Shown piece by piece: positions 29,861-38,949 of a stretch of 64,000 bases of DNA (positions are counted from its first letter, which is position 1; the number at the start of each line of letters is the position of its first letter). The stretch is taken from contig NZ_CALRUC010000001.1 of NCBI RefSeq assembly GCF_943371255.1, forward strand, positions 42,532-106,531, in the 5' to 3' direction. The notes below the pieces were generated by a model, which saw only the letters and a program-made list of their open reading frames with translations, was not told where the DNA came from and searched no databases. The translations under genes and the position numbers were made by a program. Origin of the DNA: Ferrovibrio terrae_B (GTDB lineage: Bacteria; Pseudomonadota; Alphaproteobacteria; Ferrovibrionales; Ferrovibrionaceae).

Positions 29861-31289
29861 CCGCGTCGATCAGGTCGTCGGCGATCAGGCCGACGCCAAA
29901 CTCAGCCGCCGCTGCACCATGCAGCCAGACGGCGGCGCAGGCGGCCTCAAACGCCGGCATGCCCTGCGCCAGAAGCCCGGCACAGAACCCGGCCAGCACA
30001 TCGCCTGCTCCTGCAGTTGCCATATCAGGAGGAGCATTCGTGTTGATCGCCGCCCTGCCATCGGGATCGGCAATCACCGTATCGGCGCCTTTCAGCACGA
30101 TCACCGCATTGCTGATCTTGGCCGCCATCCGCGCGCGCGCCAGTTTCGGCAGTGCGGCCAGATCGGGGAACAGGCGGGCGAATTCGCCATCATGCGGCGT
30201 GAGAATCGTCGGGCCCCTGATCGCCGCGAACAGCCGCTTCGGATCATCCGCAAACGCCGTCAGCGCATCGGCATCCAGCACCACGGGACGTTTGCTCGCC
30301 AGCGCCTCCAGCACCGCCTGTTGCGTCGCCATGCCACCGCCGTTACCCGGCCCGAGCAGCAGCGCATTGCGGCGCGGATCGGCCAGTGCGGCGCGCCAGC
30401 CCGGAATGCCGTCGCAGCGTTGGCGCATCAGCGCATCCGGGCCGCCCCCCTGCAACATGGCCTCCTGCGGCTGCGCCAGCGTCACCAGCCCGGCGCCGAT
30501 GCGCAATGCCGCATGACCGGCCAGCCGCGTCGCACCGGCCTGGCGGCCGCCGCGCACCAGCACATGACCACGGGCATATTTGTGATGCGCCACATGCGGC
30601 ACCGGCAGATATGCGCGCCACAGGGCCGGATCGTTGCGCCACTGCTGCGGCCTGATCTCGGCCAGCACCGCATCGGGAATGCCGATATCGGCGACATGCA
30701 GTTCGCCGCAGAGCAGCCGGCCGGGCAGCAGCAGATGGCCCGGCTTGGGCCGGAAGAAGGTGACGCTGCGCGTGGCCTGCACCGCGCCGCCGCGGAACTT
30801 TCCGTCATCGCCGTGCAGGCCGCTGGGCAGATCGACGGCCACAACCGCGGCGCCGGATTCATTCACCGCATCGACCAGTGCCAGGGCGGCACCCTCCAGG
30901 GGTTTGCTCAGGCCGGCACCGAACAGGGCATCGACGATCACATCGGCCTGCATGATCTGCACCGGCGTTGCGGCCAGCACTGCGCCGCTCCAGCGCCGCG
31001 CCATTTCCGCCGCATCGCCTGTCAGCGCATCGCGCGATCCGAACAGCAGCAGTGTGACCTGCCGGCCGGCATCTTTCAGCAAGCGTGCCGCGACAAAACC
31101 GTCGCCGCCATTGTTGCCCGGCCCGCAGAGCACCACCACGCTGCCATGCGCATGATGGCGCTGCACCATGCGTGCCACGGCGGCGCCAGCGGCTTCCATC
31201 AACTGCAGTCCCGGCACACCGCCACTGATGGTCGCGCGGTCGGCAGCGGCCATTTCGGTGACGGTGAGCAGGGCGGCGTTATGCGTCAT
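29829..31289 (-). CDS. nnr: Bifunctional NAD(P)H-hydrate epimerase / ADP-dependent dehydratase
   Basis: 486 residues with both halves. The YjeF-type epimerase half contains GPGNNGGDGF near residue 56, and the ribokinase-like C-terminal half contains LTPHDGEFARLFPDL and DMATAGAGDVLAGFCAGLL. The enzyme repairs hydrated NADH and NADPH. It shares ATGA with the amidase gene upstream and overlaps sulP convergently. The start MTHNAALLTVTEMAAADR matches the family. Confidence 0.93.
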   Translation of the reverse strand: MTHNAALLTVTEMAAADRATISGGVPGLQLMEAAGAAVARMVQRHHAHGSVVVLCGPGNNGGDGFVAARLLKDAGRQVTLLLFGSRDALTGDAAEMARRWSGAVLAATPVQIMQADVIVDALFGAGLSKPLEGAALALVDAVNESGAAVVAVDLPSGLHGDDGKFRGGAVQATRSVTFFRPKPGHLLLPGRLLCGELHVADIGIPDAVLAEIRPQQWRNDPALWRAYLPVPHVAHHKYARGHVLVRGGRQAGATRLAGHAALRIGAGLVTLAQPQEAMLQGGGPDALMRQRCDGIPGWRAALADPRRNALLLGPGNGGGMATQQAVLEALASKRPVVLDADALTAFADDPKRLFAAIRGPTILTPHDGEFARLFPDLAALPKLARARMAAKISNAVIVLKGADTVIADPDGRAAINTNAPPDMATAGAGDVLAGFCAGLLAQGMPAFEAACAAVWLHGAAAAEFGVGLIADDLIDAVRIPLARLRR

Positions 31290-32689
31290 GCCAGTTTCGG
31301 CCTCGGCTTGTGCCAGTCGGTCGCGGCTTCATAGGCGGCGCCGGCACGCAGCAGCAGGTCTTCGCGATGCATCGGGCCGACCAGCTGCAGGCTGATCGGT
31401 AGACCGGATTTCGAAAAGCCGCAGGGGATGGACAGCCCCGGCTGCTGCGTCAGGTTGAAAGGATAGGTGAAGGGCGTCCATTCCGTCCAGTAGGCATCAC
31501 CCATGCTCTCGGGTGCCAGACGCCCGGCCGTGAAGGGCAGCACGGCGAGGCTGGGGGTAAGGAGCAGGTCGTATCGTTCGTGGAAGCGCTTCATCAGCAC
31601 GCCGAGCCGGCCGCGCTCGTTCTGCGCCTGCAGGTATTCCTTGGTGGTGATCTTCGCCCCCGCCTCCGCCGTTTTGATCAGGCCGGGGTCGAGCATGGCA
31701 AACTTGTCTTTCGGCAGCGCCATCGTCGCATTGTAGGCACCGAGGAACCAGTGCACATGGAACATCTCAATGGGATCGGCAAAGCCCGGATCGACCTGCT
31801 CGACACTGGCACCCAATGCCGCGAACTGTTTCGCCGCGACATCGACGGCAGCCGCAATCTCGGGATCGACTTTCGCAAAACCCAGCGTCGGGCTGTAGGC
31901 GATCTTCAGGCCCTTCACGCCTTCGCGCAGGTTGGCGGTGTAGTCGCGTCCGTCATAGGGCAGCGCGAACCAGTCGCGCGCATCGGGCTTCACCATCTCG
32001 TTCAGCATCAATGCCGCATCGCGCACCGTGCGCGTCATCGGGCCGAGATGCGCCACGGTGCCGAAGGGGCTGAGCGGCGCCGCCGGCACGCGGCCGAAAT
32101 TGGGTTTCAGGCCGACAATGCCGGTGAAGCCGGCCGGGATGCGGATCGAGCCGCCGCCATCGGTGCCGACCGCAAGCTGGCCGAGGCCGGCAGCGACCTG
32201 CGCCGAGGCGCCACCGGATGAGCCGCCCGGCGTGAGAGCGGTGTTCCACGGGTTGCGCGTGGTGCCGGTGAGCGGCGAGTCAGTCACACCCTTCCAGCCC
32301 ATCTCGGGCGAGGTGGTCTTGCCGAGAATGACGCAGCCGGCTTCGCGCAGGCGCGCGGTCACCGGTGCATCCTCGCCCCAGGCCTGGTTCGGATCGACGG
32401 TCTTCGAGCCGCGCAGCGTCGGCCAGCCTTTGGTGAGGATGATGTCCTTGATCGAGGCCGGCACGCCGTCGATGGGGCTGAGCGGTTTGCCGGCTTTCCA
32501 GCGCGCCTCGGAGGCTTGGGCATCGCGCAGGGCGGCCGCGTCATCGACCAGATTATAGGCATTGAGCTTCGGGTTGATCGCGGCAATGCGCTTGAGCAGG
32601 GCCTGTGTCACCTCGACCGGCGACAGGGTGCCGGCGCGATAGCCTTCGACCAGATCGGCGGCCGGCATGTAGCAGAGGTCTTCACTCAT
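31286..32689 (-). CDS. Amidase signature family hydrolase
   Basis: 467 residues with the complete Ser-cisSer-Lys triad: Lys 81 (GVPASIKDIIL), cis-Ser 157 in PGGSSGG and nucleophile Ser 181 in GTDGGGSIRIPAG. The family hydrolyses amides. GatA has the same fold, but no gatB or gatC lies nearby and the C-terminus differs from GatA, so a catabolic amidase is more likely. It overlaps nnr by ATGA. The substrate is unknown; the P450, SDR and dehydrogenase genes nearby suggest xenobiotic or secondary-metabolite breakdown, without proof. Confidence 0.92.
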   Translation of the reverse strand: MSEDLCYMPAADLVEGYRAGTLSPVEVTQALLKRIAAINPKLNAYNLVDDAAALRDAQASEARWKAGKPLSPIDGVPASIKDIILTKGWPTLRGSKTVDPNQAWGEDAPVTARLREAGCVILGKTTSPEMGWKGVTDSPLTGTTRNPWNTALTPGGSSGGASAQVAAGLGQLAVGTDGGGSIRIPAGFTGIVGLKPNFGRVPAAPLSPFGTVAHLGPMTRTVRDAALMLNEMVKPDARDWFALPYDGRDYTANLREGVKGLKIAYSPTLGFAKVDPEIAAAVDVAAKQFAALGASVEQVDPGFADPIEMFHVHWFLGAYNATMALPKDKFAMLDPGLIKTAEAGAKITTKEYLQAQNERGRLGVLMKRFHERYDLLLTPSLAVLPFTAGRLAPESMGDAYWTEWTPFTYPFNLTQQPGLSIPCGFSKSGLPISLQLVGPMHREDLLLRAGAAYEAATDWHKPRPKLA

Positions 32690-32705
32690 TCTGGATCTGT
32701 CCTGT

Positions 32706-34103
32706 TCAACGCGGCTGAATGGTCATCAGTAGATCGGGCGACGGCCGCAGGGTGATTTTCGCCACCGGCGTCACCACGGCGCCCGGCACCAGGCGGGCAC
32801 GCAATTTCTGCGCCAGCGTGGCGAGGATCAGCACCGCCTCGATCATGGCAAAGCCCTGGCCGATGCAGATGCGCGGCCCGGCGCCGAAGGGCAGATAGGT
32901 ATAGCGCCGACGCGCGGCGGCATTTTCGGGGGCGAAATTCTCCGGATCGAAGGTATCGGGATTCTGCCAGTAGAGCCGGTGGCGATGCATGATCCAAGGC
33001 GACACCACCACCATGGTGCCGGCGGGTATCTCGATATCGCCGAAGCGGTCGGCGGCGACCGCCTGCCGCGCCGTGGTATGCGCCGGCGGATAGAGGCGCA
33101 TCGCCTCCTCGATCACCATGCGGGTATAGATCAGCCTGTCGTAATCGGCATAGGTGGCTGGCCGGCCATCGAGGACGGTGTCCAGTTCGGCATGCAGCTT
33201 CGTTTCAACAGCCGGGGCGTGACTGAGCAGATACCAGATCCAGGCCAGCGCTGTGGCGGTGGTTTCATGGCCGGCGAGGAAGAAGGTCGCCATCTGGTCG
33301 CGCACCTCGCGATCGTCCAGCACGCTGCCGGTCTCGTCATCGCGCGCTGTCAGCAGCAGGCCGAGCAGATCGCTGCCCGGGTTGCCGCTGTCGCGGCGAC
33401 GCCGGATCAGGCTGTTGATGATGCTATCCATCTCGGCCAGCGCGCGCTGGCCCTCGCGGGCGTCGGGGCGCGGCACCCAGCGCGGCAGGCCGAGCAGGTC
33501 GGGGATATTGGGCCGCACCGTGATCTGGTAGCGGTCCATCGCAGCGCCGACAGCCGACACATCGGTGGCGGCATCGGCGCCGAACATGGTGCGCGCGATG
33601 ATGTCGAGCGTCAGCAGCATCATCTGCTCGGCCATGTCGATGCTCTGCCCTTGCGGCAGCGCCACCAGCTTTTCCGCCAGCGCGGCGGAATAGTCGGTCA
33701 TGATCTCGGCGAAGCCGGCGAGCCGGCGCGGCTGGAAGATCGGCGCCATCATGCGGCGCTGGCGTTTCCATTCGGCGCCTTCGCTGGTGAGCAGCCCCTT
33801 GCCCAGGCCGGGCTCCAGCATGCGCTTGCCGACCGGGTCGCGTTCGTAGTTGGCCGCGTTGTCGAGCATGACATGGCGGATCAGATCAGGGTGGTTGGCC
33901 AGGATCATCGGCTTGAAGCCAAGCCGGTAGACGATGATGTCGCGCTCGAAGGCCTCCCGCGTATAGGTGCCGATGGCGTTCTGGCGCAGCGTCTTCAACA
34001 GCTGCAGCAGCGGCAGCCGGCGCTCATGCCGCGCCGGATAGGCCGGGATAAAACCCAAGATATCTCTGGGGCTGTCGCTGCCCATGACAGTGCCGGAGGT
34101 CAT
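32706..34103 (-). CDS. Cytochrome P450
   Basis: 465 residues. The I-helix oxygen-binding motif AGHETTATALAW, the ExxR pair in EEAMRLYPPAHTT and the haem loop FGAGPRICIGQG with Cys 413 as axial ligand are all present. It is a soluble bacterial P450 with no membrane anchor. Redox partners are not encoded beside it. It starts four bases after the SDR stop and ends 16 bases before the amidase, so the three probably share a transcript. The substrate cannot be told. Confidence 0.94.
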   Translation of the reverse strand: MTSGTVMGSDSPRDILGFIPAYPARHERRLPLLQLLKTLRQNAIGTYTREAFERDIIVYRLGFKPMILANHPDLIRHVMLDNAANYERDPVGKRMLEPGLGKGLLTSEGAEWKRQRRMMAPIFQPRRLAGFAEIMTDYSAALAEKLVALPQGQSIDMAEQMMLLTLDIIARTMFGADAATDVSAVGAAMDRYQITVRPNIPDLLGLPRWVPRPDAREGQRALAEMDSIINSLIRRRRDSGNPGSDLLGLLLTARDDETGSVLDDREVRDQMATFFLAGHETTATALAWIWYLLSHAPAVETKLHAELDTVLDGRPATYADYDRLIYTRMVIEEAMRLYPPAHTTARQAVAADRFGDIEIPAGTMVVVSPWIMHRHRLYWQNPDTFDPENFAPENAAARRRYTYLPFGAGPRICIGQGFAMIEAVLILATLAQKLRARLVPGAVVTPVAKITLRPSPDLLMTIQPR

Positions 34104-34107
34104 GCGA

Positions 34108-34872
34108 TTACATCGTGGTCGTCATGCCGCCATCGACGGTGAGCAGGTGGCCGTTCACATAGCTCGCCGCCGGCGACGCGAGGAACAGCGCGGCCCCGGC
34201 CAGTTCCTCGGGCTTGCCCCAGCGGCGCAGCGGCGTGCGGTCGGTAACGTATTTCACGAAGTCGGCATTCTTCATCAGCTCGGCATTCAGTTCGGTTTCG
34301 AAATAGCCCGGCGCGATGGCATTGCAGGTGACGCCGCTGGCGCCGAGTTCGGCGGCAAAGGCCTTGGTCATGCCGAGGATGCCATGCTTGGCCGCCGCAT
34401 AGGCCGGGATGCCGGCGCGGCCCCAGACCGACATCACCGAACCGATATTGATGATGCGGCCATAACCACGCCTGGCCATGCCAAGACCGGCCGCCTGCGC
34501 CAGCGCGAAGGTCGCCGTGAGATCGACTTCGATCACCTGCCGCCAGTCCTCCAGCTTATACTCGGCCAGCGGCTTGCGGATATTCATGCCGGCATTGTTG
34601 ACCAGGATGTCGAGGCTGCCATGGGTTTTCTCGATGGCGGCAATCGCCGAGACGCCGGCGGGAATGTCGGCCACATCGAAGGCGGCGATATCGACCAGGC
34701 CATGACGGCGCACCACATCGGCGGCCGTCTGCAGCGTCTCGACATGGCGGCCGTTCAGGATCACCAGCGCGCCGGCCTCGGCAAACAGCTTGGCGAATTC
34801 CAGGCCGAAGCCGCGCGAGGCACCGGTGATCAGCGCCACCCGGCCGGTGAGATCGAACATTTGCTTCAGCAC
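34108..34872 (-). CDS. Short-chain dehydrogenase/reductase
   Basis: 254 residues from GTG 34,872, chosen because GGAGGA lies six bases upstream; ATG 34,860 also fits. The cofactor loop TGASRGFG is at about 13-20, NNAG near 92-95, the catalytic Ser in NIGSVMS, and Tyr-Lys in YAAAKHG. The closing segment VNGHLLTVDGGM is typical of the gluconate/3-oxoacyl-reductase-like branch. Asn-Arg after the second strand (LNGRHVE) favours NADP(H). It is divergent from the alcohol dehydrogenase. Confidence 0.92.
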   Translation of the reverse strand: MLKQMFDLTGRVALITGASRGFGLEFAKLFAEAGALVILNGRHVETLQTAADVVRRHGLVDIAAFDVADIPAGVSAIAAIEKTHGSLDILVNNAGMNIRKPLAEYKLEDWRQVIEVDLTATFALAQAAGLGMARRGYGRIINIGSVMSVWGRAGIPAYAAAKHGILGMTKAFAAELGASGVTCNAIAPGYFETELNAELMKNADFVKYVTDRTPLRRWGKPEELAGAALFLASPAASYVNGHLLTVDGGMTTTM

Positions 34873-34975
34873 GGTGAATCCTCCCACACACATTTCTTGC
34901 CCCGAGTTTACCGGTTTGGAGGCTGGACACCAGCCCGCCCGGCTTCCTACCATCATCGCAACACAGGAGGACGCC

Positions 34976-36031
34976 ATGCTGCGCTGTTATCAGGTTGCCG
35001 CGTTCGGCAAGCCGCTGGTGCTGACCGAGAAGCCGCTGCCGCAGCCGGCCGGGCGCCAGGTGCTGCTCAGGGTCGAATGCTGCGGCGTCTGCCACAGCGA
35101 CCTGCATATCTGGGACGGCTATTTCGATCTCGGCGGCGGCAAGCGCGTGGTGGCAGCGGCGAATGGCAGCCTGCTGCCGCTGACACCCGGCCATGAGATC
35201 ACCGGCACGGTTGTGTCGGCCGGCCCGGAGGCGGTGCAGGCGAAAGCCGGGCAGCGCCGGCTGGTCTTCCCCTGGATCGGCTGCGGCACCTGCCCGCCCT
35301 GCCGCGACGGCAACGAACATCTCTGCGCCGGCGCGCAGCAGGCCATCGGCATCTTCACCGATGGCGGCTATGCCAGCCATGTGCTGGTGCCCGACGAACA
35401 GTATCTGCTCGATATCGGCAGCCTCGATCCGGCGCTGGCGGCGACCTATGCCTGCTCCGGCCTCACCGCCTATTCGGCACTGAAAAAGCTCGGTCGCCTG
35501 CACGCGGATCACAGCCTGCTGATTGTCGGCGCCGGCGGCGTCGGCCTGAATGCCGTGGCGCTGGCGCAGGCCATGACCGGCGTGGCGCCCATCGTGGCCG
35601 ATCTCGATCCGGCCAAGCGCGCCGCCGCCCTGCAGCTGGGTGCCAAGGACGCCATCGATCCGCGCGCGGACGGCGCGCTGAAAGCGCTGCTGAAAGCCAC
35701 CGGCGGCGTGATGGCGGCGGTGGATTTCGCCGGCTCGGACACCAGCTTCGGCTTCGGCTATGGCGCGTTGCGCAAGGGCGGCCATCTGGTCACCGTCGGC
35801 CTGCTCGGCGGCACGGCGACGTTTTCCATCGGCCTGCATGTGATGAAGGGGCTGCGGGTGAGCGGCAGCTATGTCGGCAGCCTGACCGAGTTGCGCGAGC
35901 TGCTGGCGCTGGCGCAGACCACCGCGCTGCCGCCGCTGCCGATCACCCTGGCACCGCTGGACCAGGCGACCGCCTCGCTGGAAAAGCTGAAGGCCGGCCA
36001 GGTGGTGGGAAGAATCGTGCTGGAGGCCTAG
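34976..36031 (+). CDS. Zinc-dependent alcohol dehydrogenase family protein
   Basis: 351 residues; AGGAGG stands before ATG 34,976. Catalytic zinc ligands are Cys 39 (CGVCHSDLH) and His 73-Glu 74 (PGHEI); structural zinc Cys are 103, 106, 109 and 117 (CGTCPPCRDGNEHLC); the cofactor motif is GAGGVGLNA. The zinc sites are intact, so it should be active. It is an MDR enzyme of unknown alcohol or aldehyde specificity, similar to the AdhP/aryl-alcohol type. Its stop overlaps the end of the VOC gene on the other strand by four bases. Confidence 0.93.
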   Translation: MLRCYQVAAFGKPLVLTEKPLPQPAGRQVLLRVECCGVCHSDLHIWDGYFDLGGGKRVVAAANGSLLPLTPGHEITGTVVSAGPEAVQAKAGQRRLVFPWIGCGTCPPCRDGNEHLCAGAQQAIGIFTDGGYASHVLVPDEQYLLDIGSLDPALAATYACSGLTAYSALKKLGRLHADHSLLIVGAGGVGLNAVALAQAMTGVAPIVADLDPAKRAAALQLGAKDAIDPRADGALKALLKATGGVMAAVDFAGSDTSFGFGYGALRKGGHLVTVGLLGGTATFSIGLHVMKGLRVSGSYVGSLTELRELLALAQTTALPPLPITLAPLDQATASLEKLKAGQVVGRIVLEA

Positions 36032-36474
36032 TTGAGCGGCCGTTCCCCGATCTCTTCGGCCACCATGACCAGATAACCATCTGGATCCTGCACGAAAACC
36101 TCAAGCTGTCCGGATTCCCGGTCTCCGACGCGCCGCCATGTTTCACGCAGACCGGTATGAACCGGCCAATCCATCGCAGTCAGGGCGGCGATGACGGGAT
36201 CGAGCCGTTTGACATAGACCTGCAGCATCAGACCCCGGCCATAGGGCCGCTGCAGCGGTCCGGTTTCCCATTGGCCATGGCGCTGGCAGAGCATGATCTG
36301 CGCACCATCAGGATGTTCAAGATAGACAAAGCGTTCTGCCGGTCGCTGGTAGGCGATACCGAAACCGAGCACGTCGCGCCAGAAGCTGAGGGATATGGTG
36401 AAATCCTGCACCAGCAGTTCCACCATCAGTCTGGGCCAGCCGCTGCGCGGCGGACCGCCGTATTGATTGGTCAT
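36028..36474 (-). CDS. VOC family protein (bleomycin-resistance/glyoxalase fold)
   Basis: 148 residues. The paired beta-alpha-beta modules read WPRLMVELLVQDFTISLSFW, YLEHPDGAQIML, then LMLQVYVKRLDPVIAAL and EVFVQDPDGYLVMVAEE. The sequence is closest in layout to BLMA-type bleomycin-binding proteins, which sequester a drug rather than catalyse; a lyase or dioxygenase role cannot be excluded. The Shine-Dalgarno GGAGAA lies within a stable hairpin (36,480-36,507). Confidence 0.85.
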   Translation of the reverse strand: MTNQYGGPPRSGWPRLMVELLVQDFTISLSFWRDVLGFGIAYQRPAERFVYLEHPDGAQIMLCQRHGQWETGPLQRPYGRGLMLQVYVKRLDPVIAALTAMDWPVHTGLRETWRRVGDRESGQLEVFVQDPDGYLVMVAEEIGERPLN

Positions 36475-36479
36475 GAGCT

Positions 36480-36507
36480 TTCTCCGGCAGAAATCCTGCC
36501 AGGAGAA
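36480..36507 (-). promoter_or_regulatory. Hairpin enclosing the VOC gene ribosome-binding site
   Basis: On the minus strand TTCTCC-T-GGCAG pairs with CTGCC-GGAGAA around a 5-base loop, giving 11 bp with one bulge. The right arm contains GGAGAA, the Shine-Dalgarno of the VOC gene whose ATG follows five bases later. Folding would reduce translation. No terminator T run is present. Confidence 0.55.
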
Positions 36508-36522
36508 TCTTGCAGGGAATTG

Positions 36523-37617
36523 TTACAGGAACAGCGCCAGCACGCCGGTATAGCCGTAGAGCCGCGACTGGGCGATCTCGCCGCCGCAATACATGCCGAC
36601 CAGCGGCAGGTCAGGGAACACGGTCTGGATGCGGGCCAGTTCGCTGGGCGACTGCACGAACTGGTCCTGGCAGCGCGCCATGCAGGAATACCACAGGGCG
36701 CCGCGCGGCACGCGGTCGCCGCAACGGCGCTTCACCTCGGTGAGCATGCGGTCCATGTCGCGGCCAGCGGAGTCGATATCGCGGCGGCAGAAGAAGATCT
36801 GCTCGCCCTCCTCCACCATGGCGCCGATGGCGATGCCGCCGGCCTGGGGGTCGATGCCGATGATGTTGCGCACCAGGAAGTCGGGCCGGTCGGCGCCGGT
36901 GATCGGCAGGCCGACCATCAGGCCGCTGGAAAGCTTGCGCAGATCCTGCAGCGATTCGACCGCGAAACTGTCGCGCAGCACGTCATAGGCCGGCTTGGAA
37001 TCGAGTTCGAGAATCACGTTGCCATCGGCCGCGGTGATCTCATGCAGGCCGCCGACCTGGCTGCAGCCTTGAGTCAGGCTGGTCATCATCGGCTGCGCTT
37101 CGGAAAACACGATGCCCGACATGCCGCCTTCGATGGCGCTGCCGGCCCATTGCGGGCGCGGCCCGCGCGCCGCCACCAGGCCGCCGACCAGATAGGCGCC
37201 GCAGGCTTCGGAAAAATCCTCGATCAGTTCGGGCAGCGCCGGCACCTGCGGATCGGCATGCACGACGCCGAGCCAGCCCTGCGGCCGTTCGGTGGGACGG
37301 GTGAAGACCTTGGCGCTGCCATCGGGCACGGTGCCGACCAGGCAGGCGACGACAGGCTCGTCGCAATATTCTTTGTCGCCGGCGGCGATGCTGTAGCCGC
37401 AGGCGCCGACCATGTTGGCAATGCCGGTGGCTTCGGTCAGCCGCTTCATGATCTGCGGCAGGCGGTCGGCCATGCGGTCGCTGACATAGACAAAGCCGAC
37501 ATTGGCGGTATCGGAGAGCGGCATCAGCTGCAGCAGGCAGCCATCGACCGCCATGCGCCAGTCCTCGGCCGCGCCGACACCGAGACGGAAGCGGGAGCCC
37601 GTGGTCTGTTCGGTCAT
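36523..37617 (-). CDS. FIST sensor domain protein
   Basis: 364 residues, with a FIST N domain (from GACGYSIAAGDKEYCDEPVV to about 200) and a FIST C domain ending in GMYCGGEIAQSRLYGYTGVL. FIST proteins are thought to bind small ligands, perhaps amino acids, and often accompany signalling proteins; here there is no output domain or signalling neighbour. The final FLALFL-type strand and the YCGGEI motif are the strongest marks. It lies 49 bases before the VOC gene in the same direction. Confidence 0.88.
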   Translation of the reverse strand: MTEQTTGSRFRLGVGAAEDWRMAVDGCLLQLMPLSDTANVGFVYVSDRMADRLPQIMKRLTEATGIANMVGACGYSIAAGDKEYCDEPVVACLVGTVPDGSAKVFTRPTERPQGWLGVVHADPQVPALPELIEDFSEACGAYLVGGLVAARGPRPQWAGSAIEGGMSGIVFSEAQPMMTSLTQGCSQVGGLHEITAADGNVILELDSKPAYDVLRDSFAVESLQDLRKLSSGLMVGLPITGADRPDFLVRNIIGIDPQAGGIAIGAMVEEGEQIFFCRRDIDSAGRDMDRMLTEVKRRCGDRVPRGALWYSCMARCQDQFVQSPSELARIQTVFPDLPLVGMYCGGEIAQSRLYGYTGVLALFL

Positions 37618-37750
37618 ACCGTATCTCCCAATACTGCCAAGCCTTTTCCGTGTCGGCCTGTGCTGTCGGTCACTCTATAACAGTTTCGGGGCCGGTGAAA
37701 ATTCGCCAAACCATGAAATTATGCGATTGTCAGTCCTAGGAGGCCCCGCC

Positions 37751-38212
37751 ATGCCCCATCCGGTCCGCAATATTATGTCGTCAGTGATTCTGGCCCTCAG
37801 CCTGGCCGTGCCGGCGTATGCAGCCGAGCCGACCAGCCCGATCGGGCGCTGGAAAACCATCGACGACGAAACCAACACACCGCGCAGCATTGTCGAGATC
37901 CAGGATGTGAACGGCGAGTTGCAGGGTCGCATCCTGCAGATCTTCCTGCGCCCGGATGAAAAACCCGATCCGCGCTGCGAGGCCTGCGAGGGCGACCGCA
38001 AGGACCAGCCGGTGATCGGCATGGTGTTCCTCTGGGGCCTGAAAGCCGATGGCACCAATGAATGGGCCGGCGGCGGCGTGCTCGATCCGAAGAACGGCAA
38101 GACCTACAACGCCAAGGCCAGCCTCACCGAAGCGGGACAGAAGCTGCGCCTGCGCGGCTATATCGGCACGCCGATCCTGGGCCGCACGCAGGTGTGGCTG
38201 CGCGAGCCTTAA
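37751..38212 (+). CDS. Periplasmic DUF2147 family protein
   Basis: 153 residues from ATG 37,751 with AGGAGG upstream. A signal peptide is visible (residues about 1-25, ending AYAAEP). The mature part matches DUF2147: IGRWKTIDDETNTPRSIVEI, GRILQIFLRPDEK, GMVFLWGLKADG, GVLDPKNGKTYNAKASL and LRLRGYIGTPILGRTQVW. The domain is a lipocalin-like barrel of unknown function, usually exported. It overlaps the end of the racemase-like gene on the other strand. Confidence 0.9.
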   Translation: MPHPVRNIMSSVILALSLAVPAYAAEPTSPIGRWKTIDDETNTPRSIVEIQDVNGELQGRILQIFLRPDEKPDPRCEACEGDRKDQPVIGMVFLWGLKADGTNEWAGGGVLDPKNGKTYNAKASLTEAGQKLRLRGYIGTPILGRTQVWLREP

Positions 38213-38949
38213 CCGGAGATTTTTTTCGCCAGCGCCGGCGACAGCCCGATGCTGGGCACGCCGGGCGGCGTGGCAAACGTACCGATGCCGGCCTTGCCGA
38301 GTTTCGATGCCGCCACCGCTTCGGTGATGCGCACGGCAGCTTCGGTGCTGTCGATCAGCGGCACCGGCACCTGATCGCGGATCACCGCAGCCAGACCGGC
38401 CAGCCCCGCACCACCCAGGATCACCGTATCGGCGCCATCGGCGGCAGCGGCCTTGCAGGCATGCGCCAGCAGCGCCATCGAGCCGTCGGGGTCGCGCGCG
38501 ATATCGCCGCCGGTGGGCGCCACCGTCTGCACCGACGCCAGCTTGTCGCTCAGGCCACGGCTGGCGACGAATTCATGCAGCATCGGGCCCCAGCGTTCGC
38601 CGCCGGTGACGATGCCGAATTTCTTGCCGAGGCTGGCCGCCAGCTGGATCGAGGCATCGGCCATGCCGACCACCGGCACATCGCAAAGTTCACGCAGGCC
38701 ATCGAGGCCGGGATCGCCGAAACAGGCCAGCAGCACGGCATCGAAGCCACCATCGGCATGTTCGGCCCAGGCATCCAATGCTGCATGCGCAGCGATAACA
38801 TAGGAACTGCGCGTGGCGACATAAGCCGCGCCGAAGCGCCCGGTGGCACCGACCAGCGTGGTGCCCGGCGACACCACCTGGCGCGCGACGCTGAGCACCT
38901 TGTCGGTCATCGGCGCGGTGGTGTTGGGATTGATCAGCAGCAGTTTCAT
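38209..38949 (-). CDS. Asp/Glu (hydantoin) racemase-like protein lacking one catalytic Cys
   Basis: 246 residues with the family opening LLLINPNTTAPMTD. The first catalytic cysteine is present (Cys 76 in LLACFGDPG). The second, normally Cys in a VLGCAGM motif, is Gly 180 here (VILGGAGLAGL). Racemases of this family use two cysteines, so normal racemisation is not expected; a lyase or isomerase using one Cys, or another reaction, is more likely. It is the last gene of the ABC-transporter operon, and its start meets the stop of the GNAT gene. Confidence 0.82.
   Translation of the reverse strand: MKLLLINPNTTAPMTDKVLSVARQVVSPGTTLVGATGRFGAAYVATRSSYVIAAHAALDAWAEHADGGFDAVLLACFGDPGLDGLRELCDVPVVGMADASIQLAASLGKKFGIVTGGERWGPMLHEFVASRGLSDKLASVQTVAPTGGDIARDPDGSMALLAHACKAAAADGADTVILGGAGLAGLAAVIRDQVPVPLIDSTEAAVRITEAVAASKLGKAGIGTFATPPGVPSIGLSPALAKKISG

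Noticed and set aside
31286..32689. GatA subunit of the amidotransferase
   Set aside because: gatB and gatC are absent nearby and the neighbours are catabolic; only the general amidase signature is shared.
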